64,000 bases of DNA from Bacteroidota bacterium (GTDB lineage Bacteria; Bacteroidota; Bacteroidia; Cytophagales; Cyclobacteriaceae), in contig VGMW01000002.1 in assembly GCA_016866235.1 (NCBI GenBank), forward strand, positions 248,001-312,000, given 5' to 3'. Below, one piece after another: positions 8,599-18,137 of the stretch (the stretch's first letter is position 1; every line of letters begins with the position of its first letter). Under the pieces are notes generated by a model. That model saw only the letters and a list, made by a program, of their open reading frames with translations. It ran no database searches and was not told where the DNA came from. The position numbers were made by a program, and so were the translations under genes.

Positions 8599-9465
8599 AT
8601 GGCAAAGCAGAAAAAATCGCTCCTAGAGCGTCTTACAACCCGCTATCAGTTGATTGTCCGAAATGAGGACAATCTGGAGGAGCGATCTGTGGTTGGAATG
8701 ACCAATGGGAGGGTCCTTGCCATTGCTGGAATGGCTTTTTTAGGGCTTTTTTTCCTGTCTCTTTTTCTGGCGCAGACCCTATTGGCCAGATGGTACGACC
8801 CAAGACATGCGCAACGTGAGGCCAACCAAAAATTGTTGGAGTTGGTCATTAAGGTAGATTCCTTGGTGGTTGAGGTAGAAAGAAAAGACAACTTTATTTT
8901 GAATATCCAGAGGATTTTAAGGGGTGACACCGCTGGCGCCAAAAATCCTTCAGAACTGCTTAAGAATCCAGATAAGCCTATATCGCAAGCCGGTGATCTT
9001 GAACTCGGTGAGGCGGGCGCTGATTTCCGAAAGGAGTATGAGCAAACTGATTTGTCCTTATCAGCCGTTTCCGGGAACAACTACAGTGAGTTACAGGAAA
9101 CATTCTTCTTCTCACCCACGACAGGTTTTGTGTCCGACAAATTCGATGCACGCCGTGGTCATTTTGGGGTGGACATTGTTACCAAAGCCAATGAACCAGC
9201 GAAATGCATTGCCGACGGAACGGTTATTATGTCTTCCTGGACTCAGGATTCAGGCTATGTAATTATGGTTCAGCATCAGGGAAGTTTGATTTCTGTTTAC
9301 AAGCATAATGCTGAGCTCTTGAAAAAGGCGGGTACTTTTGTGAATGCTGGAGAAATATTGGCCATTGTTGGCAACAGCGGAGAGATGACCAGTGGCCCAC
9401 ACCTTCACTTTGAATTGTGGTATAACGGAAATCCAATCAATCCGGAAGAATTTGTGACCTTTTAA
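8599..9465 (+). CDS. M23 family metallopeptidase (membrane-anchored, LytM-like)
   Basis: A 288-residue protein when read from ATG 8599 (MAKQKKSLLERL). A longer frame from 8488 would add 37 residues, but a promoter box lies inside that extension, so the short start is preferred. Residues ~42-65 form one transmembrane helix, followed by a short periplasmic coiled region and a C-terminal LytM/peptidase M23 domain. Zinc ligands are H188 and D192 (HFGVD) and H270 of the H268-L-H270 motif; all are intact, so active peptidoglycan endopeptidase function is likely. The next gene, 10 bases away, encodes bactofilin. M23-bactofilin pairs are a known link between the cytoskeleton and local wall remodelling. 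Confidence 0.9.
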   Translation: MAKQKKSLLERLTTRYQLIVRNEDNLEERSVVGMTNGRVLAIAGMAFLGLFFLSLFLAQTLLARWYDPRHAQREANQKLLELVIKVDSLVVEVERKDNFILNIQRILRGDTAGAKNPSELLKNPDKPISQAGDLELGEAGADFRKEYEQTDLSLSAVSGNNYSELQETFFFSPTTGFVSDKFDARRGHFGVDIVTKANEPAKCIADGTVIMSSWTQDSGYVIMVQHQGSLISVYKHNAELLKKAGTFVNAGEILAIVGNSGEMTSGPHLHFELWYNGNPINPEEFVTF

Positions 9466-9475
9466 TGACAACAAC

Positions 9476-9898
9476 ATGATCATGATGAAAGAACAGAAAA
9501 GAAACGCCGAGGAGATTACCAACTCCAGTACGTTTATCAGTAAGGGAACCTCCATGGAGGGCAATATTGAAACCAGCGGAAACCTTCGTATAGAAGGGAA
9601 ACTGACAGGTAACATACGCTCCAAAGCAAAGGTTGCCCTTGGACCGGTTTCTTCCATTCAGGGTGACATCGTTGCCCAGAATGCAGACATTGAGGGAGAG
9701 GTTAATGGCAAAATTGACATTTCGGATATGCTCACCCTAAAAGCAACGGCAGTAATCAAGGGTGATATCTCTACGGGCAAGTTGGTTGTTGAAGCCGGTG
9801 CAACATTCATTGGTAATTGTATGATGGGAGCGGGACGAAATCTGAAGATCAGTGAAAACGGAACCATCAGAATTTCCGAAGAAGCCAGGACAGCCTGA
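9476..9898 (+). CDS. Bactofilin family polymer-forming protein
   Basis: A 140-residue bactofilin (DUF583). The central part is a right-handed beta-helix of short hydrophobic repeats, for example STSMEGNIETSGNLRIEGKL-like turns and AQNADIEGEVNGKID. Flanking tails are short and polar. Bactofilins polymerise without nucleotide and scaffold cell-wall enzymes or other machines. Three in-frame ATGs lie within the first ten bases (9476, 9482, 9485) and cannot be separated by eye. The upstream M23 peptidase is the likely wall-enzyme partner. The 3' end overlaps the AtpI-like gene by 47 bases, tying this gene to the ATP synthase operon. Confidence 0.9.
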   Translation: MIMMKEQKRNAEEITNSSTFISKGTSMEGNIETSGNLRIEGKLTGNIRSKAKVALGPVSSIQGDIVAQNADIEGEVNGKIDISDMLTLKATAVIKGDISTGKLVVEAGATFIGNCMMGAGRNLKISENGTIRISEEARTA

Positions 9899-10085
9899 GG
9901 GCTGGTTGCGGCACAGTTCGCTGGCCATTCAGATCACTACCCTGCTTGCACTGGCTGCATGGGGTGGCCATTCACTGGACAATAAATTAGGTTTAGGTTT
10001 TCCCTGGTTCTTACTGGGTTTCACGCTGTCGGCATTCGTGGGGGTTGTCTACTGGCTATGGATAAGTGTGACCAGAGAAGAATGA
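9852..10085 (+). CDS. AtpI/AtpZ-like F1F0-ATPase assembly protein
   Basis: A 77-residue protein with two hydrophobic segments (about 26-40 and 50-70) separated by a short loop with GGHSLDNKLGLGFPW, typical of the AtpZ/AtpI family that precedes atpB in many operons. AtpI helps assemble the c-ring and AtpZ partners may aid ion supply. The GTG at 9852 is the first start in frame and lies inside the bactofilin gene; no ATG occurs before the first membrane segment. The stop overlaps the next gene's ATG (ATGA), suggesting translational coupling. Confidence 0.75.
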   Translation: MKTEPSEFPKKPGQPEGWLRHSSLAIQITTLLALAAWGGHSLDNKLGLGFPWFLLGFTLSAFVGVVYWLWISVTREE

Positions 10086-10444
10086 GAAGCACCAAATTTT
10101 ATTTGTTCGCGGTTTTACTGAGTGTTTTAATCATGGCCTTTATCCGATGGGTGGTAGCTCCATTGGACTGGCCAATCCCCGGCGCTTATTTACCCGTGCT
10201 ACTGGTTAATATAGTTTTTGGGGGATTGGTATACCGGATGCTGGCTCCGCTTGGAGATCCTAGGACTTTTACAACCTTCTACCTCGGCAGCCTGGTTTTA
10301 AAACTTTTAGTGCATACTGGGTTGATGGTGGCAATTGGATTGAACGATCCTGCCGGACAAGTGCCCAATGCTATTTTTTTACTGATTTGTTACCTGTTGT
10401 ATACGGTTTTGGAGATCGGATTTCTTTATCCTAAAAACCGATGA
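10082..10444 (+). CDS. Small four-helix membrane protein of the ATP synthase operon
   Basis: A 120-residue hydrophobic protein with about four transmembrane segments, read from the ATG of an ATGA overlap with the AtpI-like gene. A longer reading from 10058 adds eight polar residues and is less likely. I do not recognise a named family. Its position between the AtpI-like gene and atpB resembles the AtpI (ATP synthase I) slot, and many Bacteroidota carry an unnamed membrane gene here. A role in F0 assembly is inferred from context only. No charged catalytic motif is visible. Confidence 0.65.
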   Translation: MRSTKFYLFAVLLSVLIMAFIRWVVAPLDWPIPGAYLPVLLVNIVFGGLVYRMLAPLGDPRTFTTFYLGSLVLKLLVHTGLMVAIGLNDPAGQVPNAIFLLICYLLYTVLEIGFLYPKNR

Positions 10445-10501
10445 TCCCGAAGTTTTTCTAAGGGGCAAAAATCGCTTAAATGATTTTTTTTTGGGGGATT
10501 A

Positions 10502-11554
10502 ATGAATAGTTTTGCGCCCACCTTACAACCTATGCGGGCGTCACACACTTCACTCATTTTCAGGTCATTAAGGCTAATTACAACCTTAATTTGCCTGCTG
10601 GTTTCACCTGCATTTGGTTCAGGTTCTGAGGCTTCCGGAGAGGATAAGTTCAATCCGGATATTATTCTGCATCACGTTATTGATGATCATGTATGGCATT
10701 TCACCGATGGAATGGTGCTGCCATTGCCTGTAATTGTACATTCTGCGTCCAGGGGACTTGAGGTATTTTCATCTGGAAATTTCTTTGATGAGCACCACCA
10801 GTCTAAAGCATATAATGGATACGTTTTGGAGCATGGTCACATCCGTTTCGAAAATTCAGAGGAGCATATACTTGACTTGTCGGTAACCAAGAATGTGGCC
10901 ATGTTGTTTCTGAATGTGTTGCTTATTGTGGGCGTTCTGCTTGCAGTGGCAAACGGTTACAGAAAAAATGTAGGGAAGGCCCCCAGCGGAATTCAGTCAT
11001 TCATTGAACCGATCATCCTATTTGTGAGAGATGAGGTTGTAAAACCGAACATCGGTCCAAGGTATGAGAAGTATTTGCCCTACCTACTTACCCTATTTTT
11101 CTTCATTTTGTTTGGAAACCTGCTCGGCCTTCTTCCGGGAGCAGCCAACCTTACCGGCAATATCGCTGTTACTGCGACCCTGGCGTTTTTCACATTTCTG
11201 ATTACAAACTTCAGCGGCAACAAATCTTATTGGGCACACATCCTCTGGACGCCTGGTATTCCACTTCCGTTGAGGGCCATAATTCTGCCGGTTGAAATCA
11301 TTGGAATTTTTACCAAGCCGTTTTCGTTGATGATTCGTCTCTTCGCAGCGATCACCGCGGGCCACATCGTATTGCTTTCTCTGTTGTGTTTGACCTTTAT
11401 CTTCAAAAGCTGGGGTGTGGGGTTCGGCACATCGGTATTCGTAATTTTTATTAATCTGATTGAGCTACTGGTAGCCGGTATTCAGGCGTATGTATTTACC
11501 CTGTTTACCTCCCTATATATAGGTATGGCTGTTGAGGAGCACGATCACCATTAG
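10502..11554 (+). CDS. atpB: F1F0 ATP synthase subunit a
   Basis: A 350-residue F0 subunit a. The C-terminal two thirds hold the conserved membrane helices. R279 in SLMIRLFAAITAGH matches the essential stator arginine, and the final helix contains the Gln of AGIQAYVFTLFTSLY. Residues ~1-130 form an extension with a signal-like hydrophobic stretch (about 20-40) and a His/Asp-rich periplasmic portion; such extensions are seen in Bacteroidota. A second ATG at 10532 would remove ten residues; the upstream GGGGG before 10502 favours the longer start weakly. The C-terminus ends in EEHDHH. Confidence 0.92.
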   Translation: MNSFAPTLQPMRASHTSLIFRSLRLITTLICLLVSPAFGSGSEASGEDKFNPDIILHHVIDDHVWHFTDGMVLPLPVIVHSASRGLEVFSSGNFFDEHHQSKAYNGYVLEHGHIRFENSEEHILDLSVTKNVAMLFLNVLLIVGVLLAVANGYRKNVGKAPSGIQSFIEPIILFVRDEVVKPNIGPRYEKYLPYLLTLFFFILFGNLLGLLPGAANLTGNIAVTATLAFFTFLITNFSGNKSYWAHILWTPGIPLPLRAIILPVEIIGIFTKPFSLMIRLFAAITAGHIVLLSLLCLTFIFKSWGVGFGTSVFVIFINLIELLVAGIQAYVFTLFTSLYIGMAVEEHDHH

Positions 11555-11583
11555 ATATTGATTTTGGATGGTAACATCTATAA

Positions 11584-11892
<309 letters not shown>

Positions 11893-11901
11893 ATGTTCAA
11901 G

Positions 11902-11936
11902 AGGGCTTACCTATGGCGATTGGCCGGGTAAGCCCT
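11902..11936 (+). promoter_or_regulatory. Hairpin between atpE and atpF
   Basis: A perfect 10-bp stem (AGGGCTTACC pairing with GGTAAGCCCT) with a 15-base loop sits between atpE and atpF. Only three T follow, so it is a poor terminator. It is better read as an mRNA stabiliser or processing barrier protecting the atpE message. Confidence 0.6.
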
Positions 11937-11961
11937 TTAAAAGTTTAAAAAAAGAAGAACT

Positions 11962-12456
11962 ATGGAATTACTAACCCCCGGTACCGGTTTACTTTTTTGG
12001 CAGGCTGTTGTATTCATAGCCCTGTTCCTGTTCCTGGCAAAATTCGCCTGGAAGCCGATTCTATCGTCTCTTAAGGAAAGGGAAGAGTCCATTCAGCAGG
12101 CACTTGCTTCGGCTGAAAAAGCAAAAAATGAAATGGCCAGACTTCAGTCTGACAATGAAAAATTGCTTCGGGAAGCTCGAGAAGAAAGAGATCGCATCAT
12201 CCGTGAGGCAAGAGACGCTTCAAATAAATTGATCGATCAGGCACAGTCAGAGGCCAAGAAATCAGCCGACAGAATGCTGGAGGACGCAAAGGCAGTAATT
12301 CAAACTGAAAAACAAGCGGCATTACGCGATGTGAAAGCACAAGTGGCGATGTTCTCTATAGAAATTGCGGAGAAACTCATCCGTAAAAACCTTTCTTCCG
12401 ACAAGGCACAGAAGGATCTCGTGGAGGAATTCATTAAAGAAACAAAACTGAACTGA
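11962..12456 (+). CDS. atpF: F1F0 ATP synthase subunit b
   Basis: A 164-residue peripheral-stalk subunit. One N-terminal membrane helix (about residues 10-28) is followed by a long charged coiled coil rich in Glu, Lys, Ala and Arg, and a C-terminal segment that would contact delta. Length and layout match the family. The spacing to atpH is 4 bases. Confidence 0.94.
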   Translation: MELLTPGTGLLFWQAVVFIALFLFLAKFAWKPILSSLKEREESIQQALASAEKAKNEMARLQSDNEKLLREAREERDRIIREARDASNKLIDQAQSEAKKSADRMLEDAKAVIQTEKQAALRDVKAQVAMFSIEIAEKLIRKNLSSDKAQKDLVEEFIKETKLN

Positions 12457-12460
12457 GGTC

Positions 12461-13021
12461 ATGACCGATCATCGCGTAGCCTCGAGGTACGTTAAATCTT
12501 TGCTAGGGTTAGCTGTGGAGCAAAATGCGCTCGAAGCAGTGCATGCCGACATGGTTATGTTCGATGAGGTTTGTGATACCAACAGGGAGTTTCTTTTGAT
12601 GATGCGCAGCCCGATCATTAAACACGATCTCAAGCGCGATATGCTGGAAAAGATCTTTAAGAAGAAGGTTCACCTCCTCACCTGGTCTATCCTCGACATT
12701 ATTACCCGAAAAAACAGAGAGTCTTTGCTGCCAGCCATTGCCGATGAATTTCATGTGGCTTACAACGAATTCAAAGGTATCGGTTTTGCCAGCGTTACCA
12801 CCGCCATTGAAATCGACCCTGTGGTTAGAAAAGAGATTGAAGAGATTGCTAAGAAACTCAGCACCCGTTCTCAGGTTGAACTGGAAACCAAAGTCAATCC
12901 TGAATTAATTGGTGGCTTTGTGCTAAACGTTGGCGACCGACAAATCGACGCTTCCGTTTCCAGTAAGCTCAATGCACTCAGACTTACTTTCAAACATAAT
13001 CCTTATCAAAAAGAAATATAA
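12461..13021 (+). CDS. atpH: F1F0 ATP synthase subunit delta
   Basis: A 186-residue OSCP/delta subunit. The N-terminal helical bundle begins with [18 protein letters not shown], and the C-terminal region contains the family signature [21 protein letters not shown]. It joins the peripheral stalk to the top of F1. It follows atpF by 4 bases and precedes atpA by 11. Confidence 0.94.
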   Translation: MTDHRVASRYVKSLLGLAVEQNALEAVHADMVMFDEVCDTNREFLLMMRSPIIKHDLKRDMLEKIFKKKVHLLTWSILDIITRKNRESLLPAIADEFHVAYNEFKGIGFASVTTAIEIDPVVRKEIEEIAKKLSTRSQVELETKVNPELIGGFVLNVGDRQIDASVSSKLNALRLTFKHNPYQKEI

Positions 13022-13032
13022 CTGAACCCATC

Positions 13033-14610
13033 ATGAGTAATATCCGACCCGAAGAAATTTCAGCCATACTCAGAGAGCAGCTGGCCGGTGCAAAAACCCA
13101 GGCCGAGCTGGAAGAAGTAGGAACTGTGCTTACCGTTGGTGACGGTGTGGCCAGGATCTATGGACTGACCAAAGCACAATCCGGAGAACTTCTGGTTTTT
13201 GAAAACGGCGTGAGAGCGCTTGTGCTCAACCTCGAAGAGGATAACGTGGGTGCCGTATTGTTCGGCGACTCCAAAGAGATCCGTGAAGGCGATACCGTAA
13301 AAAGAACTGGACAAATTGGTTCTGTAAAAGTGGGTGAAGGTTTACTGGGTCGCGTTGTCGATACTTTGGCGAACCCGATCGATGGTAAAGGTCCTGTTTC
13401 AGGCGAGTTGTTTGAAATGCCTCTGGAGCGTAAGGCCCCTGGGGTTATTTACAGACAGCCGGTTAACGAGCCGCTCCAAACCGGTATCAAAGCCATCGAT
13501 AGCATGATTCCGATTGGTCGTGGTCAGCGCGAACTGATCATCGGTGATCGCCAAACCGGAAAGACTGCGGTGGCCATCGACACCATCATCAATCAGAAAG
13601 AGTTTTATGAGCGCGGCAACCCTGTATTCTGTATTTATGTTGCCATTGGACAGAAAGCTTCAACAGTGGCCAACGTGGCATCTACTTTGGAAAAAGCCGG
13701 TGCCCTTCCTTACACGGTTATCGTTGCTGCCAACGCCTCCGATCCTGCTCCGATGCAATTCTTTGCTCCATTTACCGGTGCCGCCATCGGTGAATATTTC
13801 CGCGATACCGGTCGCCCTGCGCTGGTGATCTACGATGACCTTTCTAAGCAGGCGGTTTCTTACCGCGAAGTTTCTTTGCTGCTCAGAAGACCACCCGGTC
13901 GTGAGGCTTATCCTGGTGACATCTTTTACCTGCACTCTCGTTTGCTGGAACGCGCAGCCAAAATCATTAACGACGACGGTGTTGCTAAAAACATGAACGA
14001 CCTTCCTCCTTCGCTGAAAAATAAAGTGAAGGGCGGCGGTTCACTCACGGCGCTTCCGATCATCGAAACCCAAGCCAACGACGTTTCAGCCTATATTCCG
14101 ACAAACGTAATTTCCATCACAGACGGACAGATATTCCTGGAGACCAACCTCTTTAACTCGGGCATCAGACCGGCAATTAACGTTGGTATTTCCGTGTCGC
14201 GGGTGGGTGGATCTGCGCAAATCAAGTCCATGAAAAAAGTTGCCGGTACGCTCAAGTTGGATCAGGCGCAATTCCGGGAACTTGAAGCATTTGCGAAGTT
14301 CGGTTCCGACCTCGATGCGTCTACTAAGCTTACCATCGAACGTGGACGTAGAAATCTTGAGATCCTTAAACAGCCTCAGTATGCTCCGGTGCCGGTTGAA
14401 GAGCAGGTGGCCATCATCATTGCATCGACCAAAGGATATACCGATAAGGTAGCTGTTCAAAAGATGCGCGACTTTGAAAAAGAGTTTATTGGACTTTTAA
14501 AGACGCAGCATAAAGACATCCTGGAGAATTTCCGATTGGGTAAACTTGAGGATGCTGACATGGACACCCTTAAGAAGCGCGCCCTCGAAATTGCGGCACG
14601 ATATCAATAA
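13033..14610 (+). CDS. atpA: F1F0 ATP synthase subunit alpha
   Basis: A 525-residue F1 alpha subunit. It has the N-terminal beta-barrel, the Walker A motif G171DRQTGKT178, the [12 protein letters not shown] region, the [12 protein letters not shown] loop and the C-terminal helical bundle. Length is slightly above the usual 500-515. Alpha carries the regulatory nucleotide sites and the arginine finger for beta. Beta and epsilon are not in this window and are presumably encoded elsewhere, as is common in Bacteroidota. Confidence 0.97.
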   Translation: MSNIRPEEISAILREQLAGAKTQAELEEVGTVLTVGDGVARIYGLTKAQSGELLVFENGVRALVLNLEEDNVGAVLFGDSKEIREGDTVKRTGQIGSVKVGEGLLGRVVDTLANPIDGKGPVSGELFEMPLERKAPGVIYRQPVNEPLQTGIKAIDSMIPIGRGQRELIIGDRQTGKTAVAIDTIINQKEFYERGNPVFCIYVAIGQKASTVANVASTLEKAGALPYTVIVAANASDPAPMQFFAPFTGAAIGEYFRDTGRPALVIYDDLSKQAVSYREVSLLLRRPPGREAYPGDIFYLHSRLLERAAKIINDDGVAKNMNDLPPSLKNKVKGGGSLTALPIIETQANDVSAYIPTNVISITDGQIFLETNLFNSGIRPAINVGISVSRVGGSAQIKSMKKVAGTLKLDQAQFRELEAFAKFGSDLDASTKLTIERGRRNLEILKQPQYAPVPVEEQVAIIIASTKGYTDKVAVQKMRDFEKEFIGLLKTQHKDILENFRLGKLEDADMDTLKKRALEIAARYQ

Positions 14611-14629
14611 AAGACTCTAAGCATCCGAT

Positions 14630-15490
14630 ATGCCAAGCCTGAAGGAAGTTAAGATTAGGATCACCTCGGTCACCTCGACTCAGCAGATTACCAAAGCGAT
14701 GAAAATGGTTGCTGCTGCTAAATTGAGGCGGTCTCAGGAGCGGATTACGCAAATCCGACCCTTTGCCGAGAAAATACAGGGTCTTCTTCGTAATCTCTCC
14801 GCCCAGCAATCGGATGGTCAGGCATGGTATAGCCAGGTGCGTGAAAAGAAAAATGTTCTGTTGGTGGTTATTAGCTCCGACCGCGGACTATGTGGTGGAT
14901 TCAATTCCGCAGTGATCAAAGCAACAGTGCGTCGGATTCAGGAGCATTATAATGGCGCTTCTGTTTCAATCATGCCGCTCGGTAAAAAAGCAAATGAATT
15001 TTTTGCCAAGCGTGGCTATAACCTCGTTAACGATCATTTTGGAATTTTTCAGGAACTGAATTTTTCTAATTCTTCTAAAGTGTCATCAGACCTTATGGAG
15101 CGTTTCAGAAAAGGTTCTTTTGATCACATTGAGATCATTTACAATCATTTCAGAAACGTTGCCACCCAAATCCTGACCCACGAGCAATTTTTGCCTGTGC
15201 AGCAGAATGACCAACAAGGCACCCAGGATACAGATTATATTTTTCAGCCTGATCGCCAGGAAATTGTAAATGGCACTGTTCCAAAATCACTGCACGTTCA
15301 ACTGTTCAAGGCACTGCTCGACAGCAATGCCGCTGAAAACGGTGCAAGGATGACAGCCATGGATAAGGCTACTGAAAATGCCGGTGAGCTTCTTAAAGAC
15401 CTCAGACTCACGTACAACCGCACCAGACAGGCCGCAATCACCAAGGAAATCCTTGAAATTGTTGCCGGCGCAGAAGCGCTCAAAGGTTAA
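14630..15490 (+). CDS. atpG: F1F0 ATP synthase subunit gamma
   Basis: A 286-residue central-shaft subunit. The N-terminal helix starts with PSLKEVKIRITSVTSTQQIT and the C-terminal helix contains NAGELLKDLRLTYNRTRQAAI followed by TKEILEIVAGAEAL, the family's most conserved stretch. SSDRGLCGGFNS, typical of the Rossmann-like part, is present near residue 83. It is the last ATP synthase gene here; the next gene starts 104 bases later. Confidence 0.96.
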   Translation: MPSLKEVKIRITSVTSTQQITKAMKMVAAAKLRRSQERITQIRPFAEKIQGLLRNLSAQQSDGQAWYSQVREKKNVLLVVISSDRGLCGGFNSAVIKATVRRIQEHYNGASVSIMPLGKKANEFFAKRGYNLVNDHFGIFQELNFSNSSKVSSDLMERFRKGSFDHIEIIYNHFRNVATQILTHEQFLPVQQNDQQGTQDTDYIFQPDRQEIVNGTVPKSLHVQLFKALLDSNAAENGARMTAMDKATENAGELLKDLRLTYNRTRQAAITKEILEIVAGAEALKG

Positions 15491-15594
15491 TCGGCCGTAA
15501 TATTTGACTGAAGTATTTCGCCGATTTGAGGCGATTGGATATTTTTCCTGTCCTGTGCCGGTTATTTTATCGGTCCAGGATTCATACCCACAGC

Positions 15595-16764
15595 ATGACC
15601 ATCCAGGAAGTCCTTACTGCGTCCGACAGATTTGAATTTTTGAACCTTCCAGTCAGGCTTTACCGCAATCAGCCTCAATGGATCCGTCCATTGGACAAGG
15701 ATATTGAATCTGTTTTTAATCCAACCTCCAACAAAGCTTTCAGAACGGGGGAAGCCATACGATGGATTCTTAAAAATGATACTGGCGAGGTCATTGGAAG
15801 GGTAGCCGCGTTCTACGATAAAAAGCATGCCAATAAAGGAAACGACCAGCCAACGGGTGGATTGGGATTTTTTGAATGCATCGACGATAAGTCTGCTGCC
15901 TTCATGCTTCTGAATCGTTGCAAAGAATGGTTGAAGGAAAAAGGAATGGAGGCCATGGATGGTCCGGTTAATTTTGGAAGCCGTGATCGGTGGTGGGGAT
16001 TGCTGATTGAGGGATATGATCTGCAGCCTAACTATCAGTGCAATTATAATTTTCCATACTACAAGACCTTTTTTGAGGAATATGGATTTGGTGTTTATTT
16101 CTACCAGCTTACGTTTGGCCGAAAAGTTCTCGGAGCCATTGGCGAACGTTTGTTGATGAAAAATGATTTGGTAAAAAAAGATCCGGGATATCGATTTGAT
16201 TATTTACGGAAAAAGGACTGGAGCAGGTTACCTGAACTTATCCGAAAGGTTTATAACCAGGCATGGGCCAACCGAACGGAAATCCCTGAGCTTACTTCAT
16301 TGCAGGCCGAGCATCTGGTAAAACAAATGAAGCCGATCATGGATGAGAAACTTTTATGGTTTGGCTATTACCATGATGAGCCGATTGCATTTTTTCTCTC
16401 ACTTCCAGAGGTCAATCAGATTTTTAAGCATGTCAATGGTAAAATGAATTTACTTGGTAAGCTCACCTTCCTCTGGCATCAGCTTCGCGGAACAAATCGA
16501 AAAGCGTTTGGTGTACTGTTCGGAATTGTTCCTGCCCACCAGGGTAAGGGTGTTGATGGGGCAATCATTGAAAGCTTCAGAGGATTGATGCAGGAGCGTT
16601 ACAATCGTTACGAATTTTACGAAATGAACTGGATTGGTGATTTTAACACCAAAATGATCAAGATGTGCGAGCAAATAAATGTAGCTGTTACCAAAAGACA
16701 CGCTACTTTCCGCTATCTTTTCGATAGAGAAAAACCATTTAAGCGATATCCGATACGGGGTTAA
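15595..16764 (+). CDS. GNAT-like acyltransferase family protein
   Basis: A 389-residue cytoplasmic protein read from ATG 15595 (MTIQEVLTASDRF); the open frame extends upstream to 15526 but that part has unusual composition. The C-terminal half has a GNAT fold feature, GIVPAHQGKGVDGAII, resembling the acetyl-CoA pyrophosphate loop (Q/R-x-x-G-x-G/A). The N-terminal half has a second possible GNAT lobe ending in DGPVNFGSRDRWWGLL. Similar proteins are annotated only as GNAT-like and the substrate is unknown. It lies between atpG and the VTT membrane protein, with only 3 bases to the latter. Confidence 0.7.
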   Translation: MTIQEVLTASDRFEFLNLPVRLYRNQPQWIRPLDKDIESVFNPTSNKAFRTGEAIRWILKNDTGEVIGRVAAFYDKKHANKGNDQPTGGLGFFECIDDKSAAFMLLNRCKEWLKEKGMEAMDGPVNFGSRDRWWGLLIEGYDLQPNYQCNYNFPYYKTFFEEYGFGVYFYQLTFGRKVLGAIGERLLMKNDLVKKDPGYRFDYLRKKDWSRLPELIRKVYNQAWANRTEIPELTSLQAEHLVKQMKPIMDEKLLWFGYYHDEPIAFFLSLPEVNQIFKHVNGKMNLLGKLTFLWHQLRGTNRKAFGVLFGIVPAHQGKGVDGAIIESFRGLMQERYNRYEFYEMNWIGDFNTKMIKMCEQINVAVTKRHATFRYLFDREKPFKRYPIRG

Positions 16765-16767
16765 CCA

Positions 16768-17343
16768 ATGGAGACCGAAGACTCGAAGTTCCAGTTCCTT
16801 ATTAAAAACCTGATTAAAGGTTTGGCTTGGTTTGCGGTAATCATTGTTGCCTATTTGCTCGTTCAGAAGGAATTGAACGTTTATCGTGAGCAGATCAGTA
16901 AAGTGGGCAACAACATGTTTTTGCTGCTTACCATTTTTACCGTCTCGGAAATTGTTTTTGGAATTCTTCCCCCTGAAATTTTTATGCTGATATGGAAGAC
17001 GATGGGTGATCCTTTCGTCTATACCATCAATCTTGCTATCCTTACCTTTATTTCCTACGGCGCGGGAGTTGTTGGGTATTTCATTGGACTGAAATTTTCA
17101 AAGCTTCCCGGTTTCCGAACGATTCATGAACGCTGGCTTGCGCCCTACGATCGTCAACTCAGAAAATACGGCGGATTTCTCGTGATCGTCGGAGCTGTAA
17201 CACCAGTCCCCTTTTCAGCTACTTGTATGCTCGCCGGTTCAGTGAATTTGCCTTTCAGGCAATTCCTTCTGATCACCATCTCGAGGATAGTACGATTTGC
17301 TTTTTATGGTTCACTGGTTTGGTTCTCGACCAGCTACCAGTAG
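16768..17343 (+). CDS. VTT/DedA-like membrane protein (YqaA type)
   Basis: A 191-residue membrane protein with about five hydrophobic segments. The C-terminal half carries the VTT/SNARE-associated family features: YGGFLVIVGAVTPVPFSATC, then a Gly/Ser helix and FRQFLLITISRIVRFAFYG. DedA-type proteins have been linked to lipid scrambling and envelope homeostasis. The precise role is not visible. It starts 3 bases after the GNAT-like gene and ends 5 bases from the convergent AIM24-family stop. Confidence 0.8.
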   Translation: METEDSKFQFLIKNLIKGLAWFAVIIVAYLLVQKELNVYREQISKVGNNMFLLLTIFTVSEIVFGILPPEIFMLIWKTMGDPFVYTINLAILTFISYGAGVVGYFIGLKFSKLPGFRTIHERWLAPYDRQLRKYGGFLVIVGAVTPVPFSATCMLAGSVNLPFRQFLLITISRIVRFAFYGSLVWFSTSYQ

Positions 17344-17348
17344 AGACC

Positions 17349-18116
17349 TTATTCGAACAAGTTACCTAAAACACCTCCAGCTTCTTTGCTGCTGTTTCTG
17401 CCGTAAGGTGAAAGTGCCTGCACTAGTTTTCGGATTGGCATGGACTGGAGCCAAACTTTGCCGGTTCCGCGAAGGGTAGCGAGGAAAATTCCCTCCCCAC
17501 CAAAAACCATTGATTTCAGGCTGCCCGTTGATTCCACATCGAAATCTACATGCGATTCGAAGGCTACGACACAGCCCGTATCCACCCTAAGGGTTTCGTT
17601 GTTCAATGTTCTTTCAATAACGGTTCCGCCAGCGTGAACAAAGGCCTTGCCATCACCCTGAAGTTTCTGAAGAATAAATCCTTCTCCGCCGACCAGTCCA
17701 GAGCCGATCTTTCGGTTGAATACAATGGATAATTTGGTTCCAAATGCAGCGCATAAAAAGCCATCTTTTTGAACAATGATTTCGCGGTTGGATAAGCCAG
17801 CCAGATCCAGAGGAATGATTGTACCTGGATACGGCGCTGAGAAAGCCACCTTGGATTTTTTATTTCCTCGGTTGGTGAAATGGGTCATGAAGAGGCTTTC
17901 GCCAGTTAAAATTCTGCTGCCTGCGCTCAACAATTTATCAAAGATGCCCTGGCGCATGTTGGAACCATCACCCATTTTGGTTTCAAAGAGAATACCATCT
18001 TCCATGTACAACATGGCTCCGGCCTCTGCGATTACGGTTTCCATTGGATCGAGCTCCACTTCAACAATTTGAATGCTCTCACCTTTTATCTGATAATCAA
18101 TTACGTGTGACTGCAT
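17349..18116 (-). CDS. AIM24/TIGR00266 family protein
   Basis: A 255-residue protein of the AIM24 (TIGR00266) family, with a beta-rich double-psi-like repeat structure. Recognisable features are [15 protein letters not shown] near residue 30, the glycine-rich [17 protein letters not shown] and [24 protein letters not shown] close to the C-terminus. The molecular role in bacteria is unknown. It is the last gene of the ridA-gltX-AIM24 cluster, 21 bases after gltX. Confidence 0.88.
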   Translation of the reverse strand: MQSHVIDYQIKGESIQIVEVELDPMETVIAEAGAMLYMEDGILFETKMGDGSNMRQGIFDKLLSAGSRILTGESLFMTHFTNRGNKKSKVAFSAPYPGTIIPLDLAGLSNREIIVQKDGFLCAAFGTKLSIVFNRKIGSGLVGGEGFILQKLQGDGKAFVHAGGTVIERTLNNETLRVDTGCVVAFESHVDFDVESTGSLKSMVFGGEGIFLATLRGTGKVWLQSMPIRKLVQALSPYGRNSSKEAGGVLGNLFE

Positions 18117-18137
18117 GATTGAAAATGATTTTTAGAA

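Noticed and set aside
15490-15594. Terminator between atpG and the GNAT-like gene
   Set aside because: Only short, long-looped stems (TCGCC/GGCGA, AATCGGC/GCCGATT) without a T-run; not strong enough to report.
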